This document shows positions 1 through 6,686 of a stretch of DNA of 15,436 nucleotides, piece after piece. Each line of letters begins with the position of its first letter. Positions within the stretch are counted from its first letter, which is position 1. The DNA lies in NCBI GenBank assembly GCA_023435855.1, contig JAEZLG010000176.1:1-15436 (forward strand). Direction: 5' to 3'. The position numbers and the translations under genes were made by a program. The stretch is from Bacillota bacterium (GTDB taxonomy: Bacteria > Bacillota > Clostridia > Christensenellales > CAG-138). The notes under the pieces were generated by a model. That model searched no databases, was not told the DNA's origin, and worked only from the letters and a program-made list of their open reading frames with translations.

Positions 1-70
1 GCTGTACTTCAGCCCATAGGAAAATTTCGATGGGCTTATCGTTGACATATATAGTTTTTCGATCATCCAT
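1..70 (-). CDS. Unidentified protein, N-terminal 23 residues only (cut by window edge)
   Basis: An ATG at 70-68 opens a frame that runs off the left edge without a stop. It begins MDDRKTIYVNDKPIEIFLWA. A GGGAG ribosome binding site lies 7 nt upstream of the ATG. The gene lies 94 bp downstream of the nucleotidase gene on the same strand, with a GC-rich hairpin in between. The fragment is too short to name a family. That it is a real gene start rests on the ribosome binding site, the open frame and the ordinary amino-acid composition. Confidence 0.6.
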   Translation of the reverse strand, partial: MDDRKTIYVNDKPIEIFLWAEVQ

Positions 71-91
71 TATTTAGCTCCCAAAAGCCAG

Positions 92-154
92 GGGGCTGCC
101 GCGTCGTGCATGTGCAACGAATAAACATTGAAATGTACATAAAGCGGCAGCCCC
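92..154 (-). terminator. GC-rich hairpin between nucleotidase gene and next gene (terminator or attenuator)
   Basis: GGGGCTGCCGC (92-102) pairs perfectly with GCGGCAGCCCC (144-154), giving an 11-bp stem with a 41-nt loop. Read on the minus strand, the stem is followed by TGGCTTTT, a short U-rich tail. The stem starts just past the stop of the nucleotidase gene and ends about 20 nt before the start codon of the next gene, so it can end transcription or act as a leader structure for that gene. The long loop makes it a weaker terminator than the others in this window. Confidence 0.55.
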
Positions 155-164
155 ACGGTATGTT

Positions 165-3100
165 TTATTGTGGAGTTAAATTCGTTATACGGCCTTCGAT
201 TTTAGGATAAACCTCAGGGTCAATAGGCGTGTTGCTAGGAGGTGTTCCATATTTAAACTGTACATACTCAATCAACGCATCGAGGTCGCTTATGCCGATA
301 CGCGTCACGTTGGTACCGCCAAGGAACACGCTGAAATTATCACCGCCGGTTGCAATGAACTCGTTCATTGTTGCCGTATATTGCGTGCTATCTCTAGTAA
401 TCGGTGTACCATCTTCGAGTGTCAGGGAAATAATGCGCGTACCGGAAGGGTTATTTATATCGTACGTATATTTGATACCTGAAACTAAAAGTATTTTTAT
501 TTTTTCCAAGTTTTGGAACTGCTGTTCCAGTACATCGTAAATCTGCCGTCCAGTAAGCGTCATGGTGACGAGTTTGTTGTCAAACGGCTGAACTTTGAAG
601 AAGTCGTCGTAAGTAATATCGTGCGGGTAGGAACTATATTTGAGTTCTGCCCGAATACCGCCCGGGTTCATAAAGGCAATCTGCGTGCCGCCCCTCCAGC
701 GTTGAGCGTCCGCAATCAAGTTGCCCATGGAGGATTCGCCTGATGCATTGGCGGTTTTGCTGATAAGACCCGATGTGGAAGCCTTTACCGTACCCACTAT
801 GGGGGCTATCGCATCTTGATATTGTTTAACTACGGCAGCGATTCCCGCATCCGGTGTGACTTCCGCATTATAGGTGGTTACAACCTGGAGTGCTGATGTG
901 GCAACTTTACAGTACACCCTGTCGTAACGAAGGTCAGATACCCCTATAGCCGTACCTGAAGAATATTGCTGAATGATCGGGATATTGTTGATCAATCCCG
1001 AATAACCGCTGTGCGAGTGGCCGGAGATGATAAGGTCTACTCCGGGCACGGCAACCGAAGTTATTTCGCCGCTGACCGTACTATTAATAATATCCGGCAT
1101 GTGTGCCAATACAACAACGATATCCGCGCCTGCGGCACGCAGCTCAGAAACCAGCTGGCTTACGATAGGGCCGGGGTCGCGGAACTCAAGCCCCGCTGTG
1201 TTGCCTGCCATGACAATAGAAGGCGTATCTTTGCTGGTTACCCCGATCACGCCGACTTGCAGACCCTTTAGCGTGAACATTGCGGTAGGCTTCATCCAAT
1301 CGGGCCGGGTGTCAGTACCTGTATTGAAAACATTGGCCAGCAAAAACGAAAAGTCAGCTTGAGCAACGCGCTCCTGCAAAGCAGTAAGCCCCCAGTCGAA
1401 CTCATGGTTACCCATCACCGACGCCATATAGCCCATGCGGTTGTAGACATCAATCGTTGACTCTCCAAACAATAAGTTAGATATTGCTGTTCCCTGCATG
1501 ATGTCCCCGCCATCAAAGAGTGATGTACCGAGCGGGTTGAGCGCTTTATACTTGTTGATATAAGCCATATTGTAAGCTGCTCCACCGGCCGGGTAAGATG
1601 CTCCGCTGACCGGATCTTTTACGGACTTTCCGGTCTCGAGCTGTCCGTGAAAATCATTGGTGGAAAGGAAGGTAAAGAGCGGGTAGCGTGCCTCGCGGAC
1701 CCAGGCCAGCGCTTCCGCATTTGTCACCAATTTCTCGGGTTCGATTTTGCTCCCGTCCGGTATAAATATACCTGTCTCTAGCATATAGGCAGTGGCGCCT
1801 TTAGCCCAGCCGTTGATTTTGTTTTTATCCGTATATTTTTTGAGTGTATTATTATCATTACTTGGGTCGTGCAGGTTCCCCATTGCTATGTCGCTCAGTA
1901 GGACGAATTCTGCCTCACGGTTAAGGTATGAATCTGTCTTCTTTCCCTGCGGTACATTCATGTAAACATCCGCTGTTTGACCAAAAGCCGTAAAGAGGAG
2001 TTCGGCATTGTCGCTGCGGGTTATGTTCGAGTTGGCCGCAGATGCCTTCCATGTATTGACCGGCGGCAGCAGAGACCAATTCTTTACGTAAATGCTATCC
2101 GGGTTAATCGTACCGCGTTCCATGATCCAATTGGTGATCAGTTCACGTACCTCAACCGTCGATTGATAGAGTATTGTCGCGGTCGGGAACTTGCCTGTGG
2201 CGCGGTAATTATTGAGCGCGACACAAACCAGCTGATCCATAGCGAGAGGCACACCGTTAAGTTTAAGCTCAACAACACGTTGACCTACGGGTTTTGTTAC
2301 ATCTAACTTGTACTCTATGCCCGACCACATATCATAGTTGTAGTCGCGCACGTTTTTGTTAACCGTTACGCCGTCCGGTTCGAAATAGTACTGGTTAAAA
2401 TAGCCGGCTGTCCACTCCAGTTCGTCTTTGATCATTTGGCCTGTAGCTTCGATAACATATAGGGTGTTATCGTAGATATATACAGCATAAGCATCTTTCA
2501 GCTTAATAGGTCCTGCGTTCAACTTGGCGTCATTTGTGAACAATGCCGCGCATGACGCTTGTACCGGGATTCCTGCCGCGGCCGCAGCCTCAGTCTGCAC
2601 CTGGTTTATAAGGTCGGCCATGGGACCGTCCGCAACGCGCGCATCGAATCCACCGGGGAATGCGCCTGTTGCTTCACCAATCGGCGTGTTTATGTAAGTG
2701 ACGGTTGCATCGTGATAGGGCTGCGCAATCGCCTTGATATCGGGATCTTCCGCTATTCCCTTCAGGACCGGAGTTTTGGAGGATTTGGCAGATACAACCC
2801 AGTCACTCCCTGAACCTGTAACTGTGATACGAATATCCGAGATGTTGCGGGTGTGGTAATTCGGCTCCGTGACCAGTACACCGTTTATCATCTGGCTCTC
2901 AACATTGGCATGCGCGTGCCCCGCAAGTATAACATCGATGCCCGGGACAGTGGTCAGGGCTTTGATGAAATTTTCATCAAGACCGTAGCCATACGTTTCA
3001 TCAAGGCCCGAATGCGCTGCAACGACAACTACATCCACGCCTAAAGCGCGCATCTCGGGTACATATTTTTGGGCTGCATCGATAGGGTCGCCAAATACAC

Positions 3101-3695
3101 AACCCTCAATATTCTCGGGGCGCTCCCAGTACTTCACCGCCGGAGGCGTAAGGCCCAAAATACCGATCTGTACGCCGTCAACATCTTTTATCGTGTACGG
3201 TATAAACTCGTAAGCCCCACCGGTGACATTGGCGGAAAGCAGCGGGAACTTTGCTTCATCCTGGAACTTATTTAAGACTTCGGGCCCGTAGTTGAACTCG
3301 TGATTACCGACTGTTGCACATACATAACCCATTTCATTCATGACTGCCGCAAGAGGGTTCATTTCCGTACCATCTCTGAACAAGTACGAGAGCGGCGTCC
3401 CCTGTATTGTATCGCCATTATCGATGATAATTGTGTTCGGGTTGTTTACGACTGTTTTCATGTAGGTCGCAACTTTGGTCAACCCTCGCTCTGCCGAGCC
3501 TGACGGTATGCTGTCCGTAAAGTAATCGTAGTTGTCTATATTTCCGTGTATATCGCTGGTGCCAAGTATGACGAGATCCCGGGTCTCGCTCCCTTCCGCC
3601 ATGGCGATCGCAGGAAGGAATGTGAATATGGAAGTTATTAGCATGAAAACGGCCAGAATGAGTGCATTGGATACTCTCAACAATTTTCTTCTCAT
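165..3695 (-). CDS. yfkN: Secreted two-unit nucleotide phosphoesterase, YfkN-like (CpdB-like half + SLH-like segment + UshA-like half)
   Basis: This 1176-aa secreted enzyme is predicted to hydrolyse extracellular 2',3'-cyclic nucleotides, 3'- and 5'-nucleotides to salvage nucleosides and phosphate. The ATG at 3695 is preferred because GGGGGAG lies 6 nt upstream. An in-frame TTG at 3710 overlaps that site. A signal peptide spans residues 1-33 (RRK, hydrophobic core, AMA-E). Unit 1 has metal-binding motifs DIHG 48-51, NGD 93-95, GNHEFN 130-135 and GHAH 259-262, then a 5'-nucleotidase C-terminal domain about 335-540 with the CpdB-type YNYDMWSG 452-459. Residues about 558-672 resemble SLH repeats (ITRSDNAELL, WAKGATAYMLETGIF). 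Unit 2 has DFHG 681-684, GGD 729-731, GNHEFD 762-767, GHSHS 892-896, and a second C-terminal domain about 965-1150. The order matches Bacillus subtilis YfkN, a trifunctional phosphoesterase. The SLH-like insert is not part of that known architecture. No LPXTG anchor is visible at the C-terminus. Confidence 0.9.
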   Translation of the reverse strand: MRRKLLRVSNALILAVFMLITSIFTFLPAIAMAEGSETRDLVILGTSDIHGNIDNYDYFTDSIPSGSAERGLTKVATYMKTVVNNPNTIIIDNGDTIQGTPLSYLFRDGTEMNPLAAVMNEMGYVCATVGNHEFNYGPEVLNKFQDEAKFPLLSANVTGGAYEFIPYTIKDVDGVQIGILGLTPPAVKYWERPENIEGCVFGDPIDAAQKYVPEMRALGVDVVVVAAHSGLDETYGYGLDENFIKALTTVPGIDVILAGHAHANVESQMINGVLVTEPNYHTRNISDIRITVTGSGSDWVVSAKSSKTPVLKGIAEDPDIKAIAQPYHDATVTYINTPIGEATGAFPGGFDARVADGPMADLINQVQTEAAAAAGIPVQASCAALFTNDAKLNAGPIKLKDAYAVYIYDNTLYVIEATGQMIKDELEWTAGYFNQYYFEPDGVTVNKNVRDYNYDMWSGIEYKLDVTKPVGQRVVELKLNGVPLAMDQLVCVALNNYRATGKFPTATILYQSTVEVRELITNWIMERGTINPDSIYVKNWSLLPPVNTWKASAANSNITRSDNAELLFTAFGQTADVYMNVPQGKKTDSYLNREAEFVLLSDIAMGNLHDPSNDNNTLKKYTDKNKINGWAKGATAYMLETGIFIPDGSKIEPEKLVTNAEALAWVREARYPLFTFLSTNDFHGQLETGKSVKDPVSGASYPAGGAAYNMAYINKYKALNPLGTSLFDGGDIMQGTAISNLLFGESTIDVYNRMGYMASVMGNHEFDWGLTALQERVAQADFSFLLANVFNTGTDTRPDWMKPTAMFTLKGLQVGVIGVTSKDTPSIVMAGNTAGLEFRDPGPIVSQLVSELRAAGADIVVVLAHMPDIINSTVSGEITSVAVPGVDLIISGHSHSGYSGLINNIPIIQQYSSGTAIGVSDLRYDRVYCKVATSALQVVTTYNAEVTPDAGIAAVVKQYQDAIAPIVGTVKASTSGLISKTANASGESSMGNLIADAQRWRGGTQIAFMNPGGIRAELKYSSYPHDITYDDFFKVQPFDNKLVTMTLTGRQIYDVLEQQFQNLEKIKILLVSGIKYTYDINNPSGTRIISLTLEDGTPITRDSTQYTATMNEFIATGGDNFSVFLGGTNVTRIGISDLDALIEYVQFKYGTPPSNTPIDPEVYPKIEGRITNLTPQ

Positions 3696-3778
3696 TGTTT
3701 TCTCCCCCAATTTAAATATTTTCTTAGCAGCACAAGTGGCAACAGAGATGAAAGGTTACCGCAGATTCCTCTATATAT

Positions 3779-3806
3779 ATTGTATAATTCTGTTATGATG
3801 ATTCAA
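3779..3806 (-). promoter_or_regulatory. Candidate sigma-A promoter of the nucleotidase gene
   Basis: On the minus strand, TTGAAT (3801-3806) and TACAAT (3779-3784) are separated by 16 bp. They match the -35 consensus at 4 of 6 and the -10 consensus at 5 of 6 positions. The expected start near 3772 leaves a leader of about 77 nt. The rest of the 3711-3940 gap shows no gene and no other clear signal. Confidence 0.5.
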
Positions 3807-3940
3807 GTTCGTGTTTTATACTTAAGTGTCTTATTTTGCGGTTTGGTATGTGGAAGTGGATCGGTCAATCGTGAGTAAAATTTTATGGCCGTGCTCGTTA
3901 AGGATTATTAGACAGTTGCATTTTTGGCGGACTGACCCCC

Positions 3941-3973
3941 AACAACAAAGGCACCCCAAATGGGATGCCTTTT
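3941..3973 (-). terminator. Intrinsic terminator of the tetR-flavin reductase operon
   Basis: Read on the minus strand, AAGGCATCCC and GGGGTGCCTT form a stem with a short ATTT loop, followed by the U-rich tail TTTGTTGTT. One stem position is a U-G wobble on the minus strand but a C/A mismatch on the plus strand, so the structure is built for minus-strand RNA. It lies about 60 bp after the flavin-reductase stop. Confidence 0.75.
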
Positions 3974-4006
3974 CATGAGTTACCGCGTTCCTCACTCGTT
4001 AAGCTG
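3941..4006 (-). repeat. Imperfect copy of the GH65 gene 3' end plus terminator
   Basis: On the minus strand this stretch reads CAGCTTAACGA, TGAG, GGAACGCGGTAA and then a terminator with GCATCCC and GGGGTGC arms and a TTGTTGTT-type tail. The same blocks in the same order make up the end of the GH65 gene and its terminator at 6657-6746. This copy lacks 4 nt inside the block, so it is out of frame, and its spacer to the terminator is shorter. It is either a relic of a duplicated gene end or a member of a dispersed terminator-linked repeat family. Confidence 0.55.
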
Positions 4007-4032
4007 TTTTAAGTAAAATTCAACCCTGCGCC

Positions 4033-4977
4033 TTATCTGATGTCGTCGTGGGGATTGCTGCCCTTTTCCTTGGAGCGTTTGTCGTTGATGATATCCATAT
4101 GGTGCGCGTCTACAAGCGTTACATCATTTTCACGTGCCCACTTCACGCAGCCTTTAAGTGCGGTATTCAGGAATATGCGCGGCACTTTTACGAGCTTTGC
4201 GCAAGCGTCGTCGGTGAACTTGACTTTGTCGTCAATACGGTCGGCAGCGTAGCGTACAGACTGTACACTGCCCTCGCGCACAGGCAAAAGCTCTTTGCGC
4301 GGGGTGACAAAGCGCGTATACCAGAAGTTCTTTGAATCGCGGTAGCCGTAATCTACAGGCACGCGCGGGAAGCCTTTCGCCGTTACGCCGTTGATGATGG
4401 TTTTACGGTACTTGGGCTTCATTAAAATTTTATCCACGCGCAATATGAAGTGCGCACCGAATTCCGAGGTGATGCCATTAAAGTCGTGATAAGGCGCGGG
4501 ATAGCCGTCAAGAAGCCCCGGCTTGTCATCTTTTGCATTATCAAGCTCACGCATCCATGTGCATTCCATCACCTGAAAAGCTTCCGCCATCACTTTGGGG
4601 TAGCTCTGCTTTGATTCGGCAGCTGCGAGGCCGTCTTCTAGTGTGAATATGCAGTCCTTCATTTTCTCCTCGGTAGTATCACCGGGGAAGCCGAGGCGTA
4701 CGGCCTCTTTGAAGTATCTTTTATCGTCCGTGATAAAGTTAATGCTGCATTTTCCGTATCGAAGCAGGTTCTGCGCGGTGTTGGAGGAGTTGCGGCAGCA
4801 AAGAAGCATGGCGTAGTATTCTTTTCCGGCAACATAATAAGGCTGTATAAGCGAATAAGGGCCCAGGTTGGTTTGGCCGTTTTCTGCGAGCGTACCGACC
4901 ATAACAGTAGGCATTGGAAAAAAAGCCGAGGTTTGGTAGAAGTTATCTACGATACGCAAGTCTTCAAAGCTGCTCAT
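4033..4977 (-). CDS. Flavin reductase-like (FMN-binding split-barrel) protein
   Basis: A 314-aa cytosolic protein with no signal peptide. Residues about 15-210 fit a flavin reductase-like FMN-binding split barrel: FFPMPTVMVGTLAENGQTNL at 19-38, GPYSLIQPYYV, then the LLCCRNSSNTAQNLLRYGKC stretch and INFITDD. Such proteins bind FMN and act as NAD(P)H:flavin oxidoreductases or related redox partners; the substrate cannot be read from the sequence. Residues after about 215 are an extension, ending in a charged tail (NDKRSKEKGSNPHDDIR). The start is fixed by AAGGAGG 6 nt upstream of the ATG. Only 11 bp separate it from the upstream TetR gene, so the two form an operon and this gene is the probable target of that regulator. 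A redox or xenobiotic stress role is inference. Confidence 0.82.
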   Translation of the reverse strand: MSSFEDLRIVDNFYQTSAFFPMPTVMVGTLAENGQTNLGPYSLIQPYYVAGKEYYAMLLCCRNSSNTAQNLLRYGKCSINFITDDKRYFKEAVRLGFPGDTTEEKMKDCIFTLEDGLAAAESKQSYPKVMAEAFQVMECTWMRELDNAKDDKPGLLDGYPAPYHDFNGITSEFGAHFILRVDKILMKPKYRKTIINGVTAKGFPRVPVDYGYRDSKNFWYTRFVTPRKELLPVREGSVQSVRYAADRIDDKVKFTDDACAKLVKVPRIFLNTALKGCVKWARENDVTLVDAHHMDIINDKRSKEKGSNPHDDIR

Positions 4978-4988
4978 TGTGTTCCTCC

Positions 4989-5516
4989 TTAAGGCTTATA
5001 AAATAAACGGCTGACCACCGTCTTCAAAGCACTAGGGTCAAGATCTTCATGCATAGCGCAGGCCAATACGGTTTCTGCAAGAAGCGGGCAAAGTGCCAAG
5101 TCTTCCTCGCATCTGAAGCGACCGACCAATTCGCATAGAAGGTTTGAAAGCTGACCGCGCAGAATAAGATGCCGTTCTCCAAAACCGATAGGCACAGCGC
5201 CATACTGCGACCATGTAGGCGCATAAAGCTTTGCATACGCTTTAATCGCATCATATAGGGTCATAACACCATCCATAATACTTTTTGCATGCAGAAAGCT
5301 TTCGCGCACATCGTTCAGGGCCATGTGCCAATCTTCCGCCATGATGGCAGCTACAAGCATCTCTTTACCGGGAAAATAGTTGTATATGGTGCCCACGGCA
5401 ATGCCGCATTGGCTCGCGATTTCACGTATGGCAAGATCCGTATAACCTTTTTCAAACAGCTGCTCTCTTGCGGCGGTGAGAATGCTGCGTTCTGCTTCCG
5501 GAATCAATTTTGGCAT
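4989..5516 (-). CDS. TetR/AcrR-family transcriptional repressor
   Basis: A 175-aa DNA-binding repressor, typical TetR length. The N-terminus (IPEAERSILTAAREQLFEKG, TDLAIREIASQCGIAVGTIY, NYFPGKEMLV) is the canonical TetR helix-turn-helix at about residues 10-53, with the recognition helix around GIAVGTIYNYF. The remaining helical part is the ligand-binding and dimer domain, which is not conserved enough to predict a ligand. An in-frame TTG at 5570 would add 18 residues, but the ATG at 5516 is preferred: GAGGT lies 5 nt upstream, and the operator palindrome sits at 5531-5552, which would be inside the coding region otherwise. It is followed by the flavin-reductase gene in the same operon and probably represses both. 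Confidence 0.92.
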   Translation of the reverse strand: MPKLIPEAERSILTAAREQLFEKGYTDLAIREIASQCGIAVGTIYNYFPGKEMLVAAIMAEDWHMALNDVRESFLHAKSIMDGVMTLYDAIKAYAKLYAPTWSQYGAVPIGFGERHLILRGQLSNLLCELVGRFRCEEDLALCPLLAETVLACAMHEDLDPSALKTVVSRLFYKP

Positions 5517-5530
5517 ATCTACCTCGCATC

Positions 5531-5552
5531 TTTTATGAACATGTTCATAAAA
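5531..5552. promoter_or_regulatory. Perfect 22-bp palindrome, probable TetR operator
   Basis: The half TTTTATGAACA is followed directly by its exact inverse complement TGTTCATAAAA, giving 22 bp with no mismatch and no spacer. It begins 14 bp upstream of the TetR start codon and abuts the -10 element, so it covers the expected transcription start. That is the usual position and size of a TetR autoregulatory operator. The match to this protein is inferred from position. Confidence 0.8.
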
Positions 5553-5581
5553 AGCATATATCGATGTCAAAGAGATGTCAA
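5553..5581 (-). promoter_or_regulatory. Promoter of the tetR-flavin reductase operon
   Basis: On the minus strand a perfect -35 TTGACA (5576-5581) is followed after 17 bp by TATGCT (5553-5558), 4 of 6 to the -10 consensus. A second TTGACATC lies 11 bp downstream of the first, inside the spacer. Predicted initiation near 5546 falls in the palindrome. Just upstream of the -35, at 5588-5607, is a small inverted repeat, AGTCAGC-TCGTCT-GCTGACT, of unknown use. Confidence 0.7.
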
Positions 5582-5605
5582 TACCTCAGTCAGCTCGTCT
5601 GCTGA

Positions 5606-5643
5606 CTAAAAGCAAACAAGGCATTCTGAATGAAGAATGCCTT
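5606..5643 (-). terminator. Terminator downstream of the zinc-ribbon protein unit
   Basis: AAGGCATTC (5618-5626) and GAATGCCTT (5635-5643) form a perfect 9-bp stem with an 8-nt loop. On the minus strand it is followed by GTTTGCTTTTAG, a moderately U-rich tail. It ends transcripts of the membrane zinc-ribbon gene before the tetR promoter. No T-run follows on the plus strand. Confidence 0.6.
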
Positions 5644-5702
5644 ATTCAAAACCGAAATGTATTTGAGTCATTTATTTTTTCTGCTTTGGACTGCAATATA
5701 TA

Positions 5703-5813
5703 TTATAAATTAAGTTTTCCATTACGTCCCTTTATCAAAGGCAAATTCCAATTATCAACCAGTTGACTATAGTCATATTCAGTGAACAAACCCTTGATGT
5801 TATCAAAAAACAT
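5703..5813 (-). CDS. Short candidate ORF (36 aa), possible gene remnant
   Basis: An ATG at 5813 opens a 36-codon frame ending in TAA at 5705-5703. It reads MFFDNIKGLFTEYDYSQLVD and ends LPLIKGRNGKLNL. It begins 19 bp after the stop of the zinc-ribbon gene and precedes the terminator. The composition looks protein-like, with aromatic, acidic and basic residues mixed as in a soluble domain end, but no convincing ribosome binding site precedes the ATG. The frame stays open for only about 9 codons upstream of the ATG. It could be a small protein, the degraded end of a larger gene, or chance. No family recognised. Confidence 0.3.
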   Translation of the reverse strand: MFFDNIKGLFTEYDYSQLVDNWNLPLIKGRNGKLNL

Positions 5814-5832
5814 ACCATTGGCGAAATATCCA

Positions 5833-6417
5833 TCACTCTTTTACAACCTTTGTCCCGCAACGGCTGCAAAACACGCTGTTATCCGATAACTCGTATCCGC
5901 ATTCTCGACAGTATTTTGCTTGCGGTAAGACTTCACAACTTGTTTCATTAACTTCAACTGAGTTTAATGCCTCCTGAACGTTAGAGGCACTAGCCCGATT
6001 CACATGGGAGAAAAACAGCGCGCGGCGTTTATTATAATATATACCTACTAAAATTGAATATACAAGTGATATAGCTGCTTGCGCAGCTGCTGTTCCAATC
6101 TTATCGGGATTATATATTGCGTAGGCAATAAGAACATATACATTGTTAATGACACCTACACAGAGGTAAATCATAACTCCATACCAAGCATATGATTTCC
6201 ATCCAAAGAAACCAATGAAACACACAAGCATAAGCGTCAATGCTATTATGGAGAAGCCAATATCTGCAGCGTATAACCAATTAAAGGAGATTATCCCAAA
6301 TATCTCTCTGACCAATCTGATGATTATAGTCAGAAACCATAAAGGCAATGAACAATACCAGAAAAACCTATGAAAGTTCAGTGGAATTACTTCTTTGTGA
6401 TGATAGAGTTGTTTCAT
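5833..6417 (-). CDS. Small multi-pass membrane protein with C-terminal zinc ribbon
   Basis: A 194-aa protein of unknown function. Four hydrophobic segments are visible at about residues 20-36, 52-72, 77-101 and 111-128. A polar linker (about 130-166) follows, then a C-terminal zinc ribbon whose ligands are Cys170, Cys173, Cys184 and Cys187 (YCRECGYELSDNSVFCSRCG). Zinc ribbons fused to membrane segments are common in Bacillota and usually have no assigned role; the ribbon should face the cytoplasm. GGAGG 6 nt upstream of the ATG fixes the start. The gene is visibly more AT-rich than the sugar operon beside it. A promoter at 6577-6605 and a 35-codon ORF lie upstream. Confidence 0.75.
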   Translation of the reverse strand: MKQLYHHKEVIPLNFHRFFWYCSLPLWFLTIIIRLVREIFGIISFNWLYAADIGFSIIALTLMLVCFIGFFGWKSYAWYGVMIYLCVGVINNVYVLIAYAIYNPDKIGTAAAQAAISLVYSILVGIYYNKRRALFFSHVNRASASNVQEALNSVEVNETSCEVLPQAKYCRECGYELSDNSVFCSRCGTKVVKE

Positions 6418-6435
6418 CTTAATCCTCCGCTATGT

Positions 6436-6543
6436 TTATATACAATCCACAATGTAATATAAATAATCACCTACGCATAGCGTTGGGCGGTTGATCGCCG
6501 TTACGGTCGGCGACCGCTTAGAATCGACCCGCAACTTTGTCAT
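6436..6543 (-). CDS. Candidate 35-aa leader ORF upstream of the zinc-ribbon gene
   Basis: An ATG at 6543, with GGGAG 8 nt upstream, opens a frame of 35 codons (MTKLRVDSKRSPTVTAINRP, TLCVGDYLYY, end VDCI) that stops 18 bp before the zinc-ribbon gene. It falls about 27 nt after a predicted promoter start, so it would be the first frame on that transcript. Its DNA is much richer in GC than its surroundings and folds into local inverted repeats (for example CGCCG-TTACGGT-CGGCG at 6497-6513). It could be a small protein, a regulatory leader peptide, or a non-coding inserted repeat that happens to be open. Confidence 0.35.
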   Translation of the reverse strand: MTKLRVDSKRSPTVTAINRPTLCVGDYLYYIVDCI

Positions 6544-6576
6544 TAAATAGGCTCCCAAATAAATATCGTTATTAAT

Positions 6577-6605
6577 AATTTACACCACAAACAAGCATCC
6601 GTCAA
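6577..6605 (-). promoter_or_regulatory. Candidate promoter for the zinc-ribbon unit
   Basis: On the minus strand TTGACG (6600-6605, 5 of 6) is followed by a 17-bp spacer and TAAATT (6577-6582, 4 of 6). Initiation is expected near 6570. The 6606-6656 stretch upstream holds only a weak inverted repeat, GCTAAC (6618-6623) with GTTAGC (6644-6649). Confidence 0.5.
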
Positions 6606-6656
6606 TCAGGCGCGATTGCTAACCCGCCTTCTAATTTCTTATTGTTAGCCCCATTA

Positions 6657-6686
6657 ACAACAAAAAGCACCCCTCCTTGGGATGCT
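6657..6686 (-). terminator. Intrinsic terminator of the sugar operon (after GH65)
   Basis: On the minus strand AGCATCCC and GGGGTGCT form an 8-bp stem around AAGGA, followed by TTTTTGTTGTT. One pair is a U-G wobble on the minus strand but C/A on the plus strand, which fixes the direction. It sits about 30 bp after the GH65 stop codon. Confidence 0.85.

Noticed and set aside
165..3710. TTG start at 3710 for the nucleotidase
   Set aside because: It overlaps the GGGGGAG site that serves the ATG at 3695, and the signal peptide begins naturally at that ATG.
4989..5570. TTG start giving a longer TetR protein
   Set aside because: The extra 18 residues precede the conserved TetR start, would place the operator palindrome inside the gene, and lack a good ribosome binding site. 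The ATG at 5516 has one.
6436..6543. Possible integron attC site (GTTGGGC box with a GC-rich hairpin)
   Set aside because: The partner core box does not occur at the right distance and order on either strand, and there is no integrase or cassette array.
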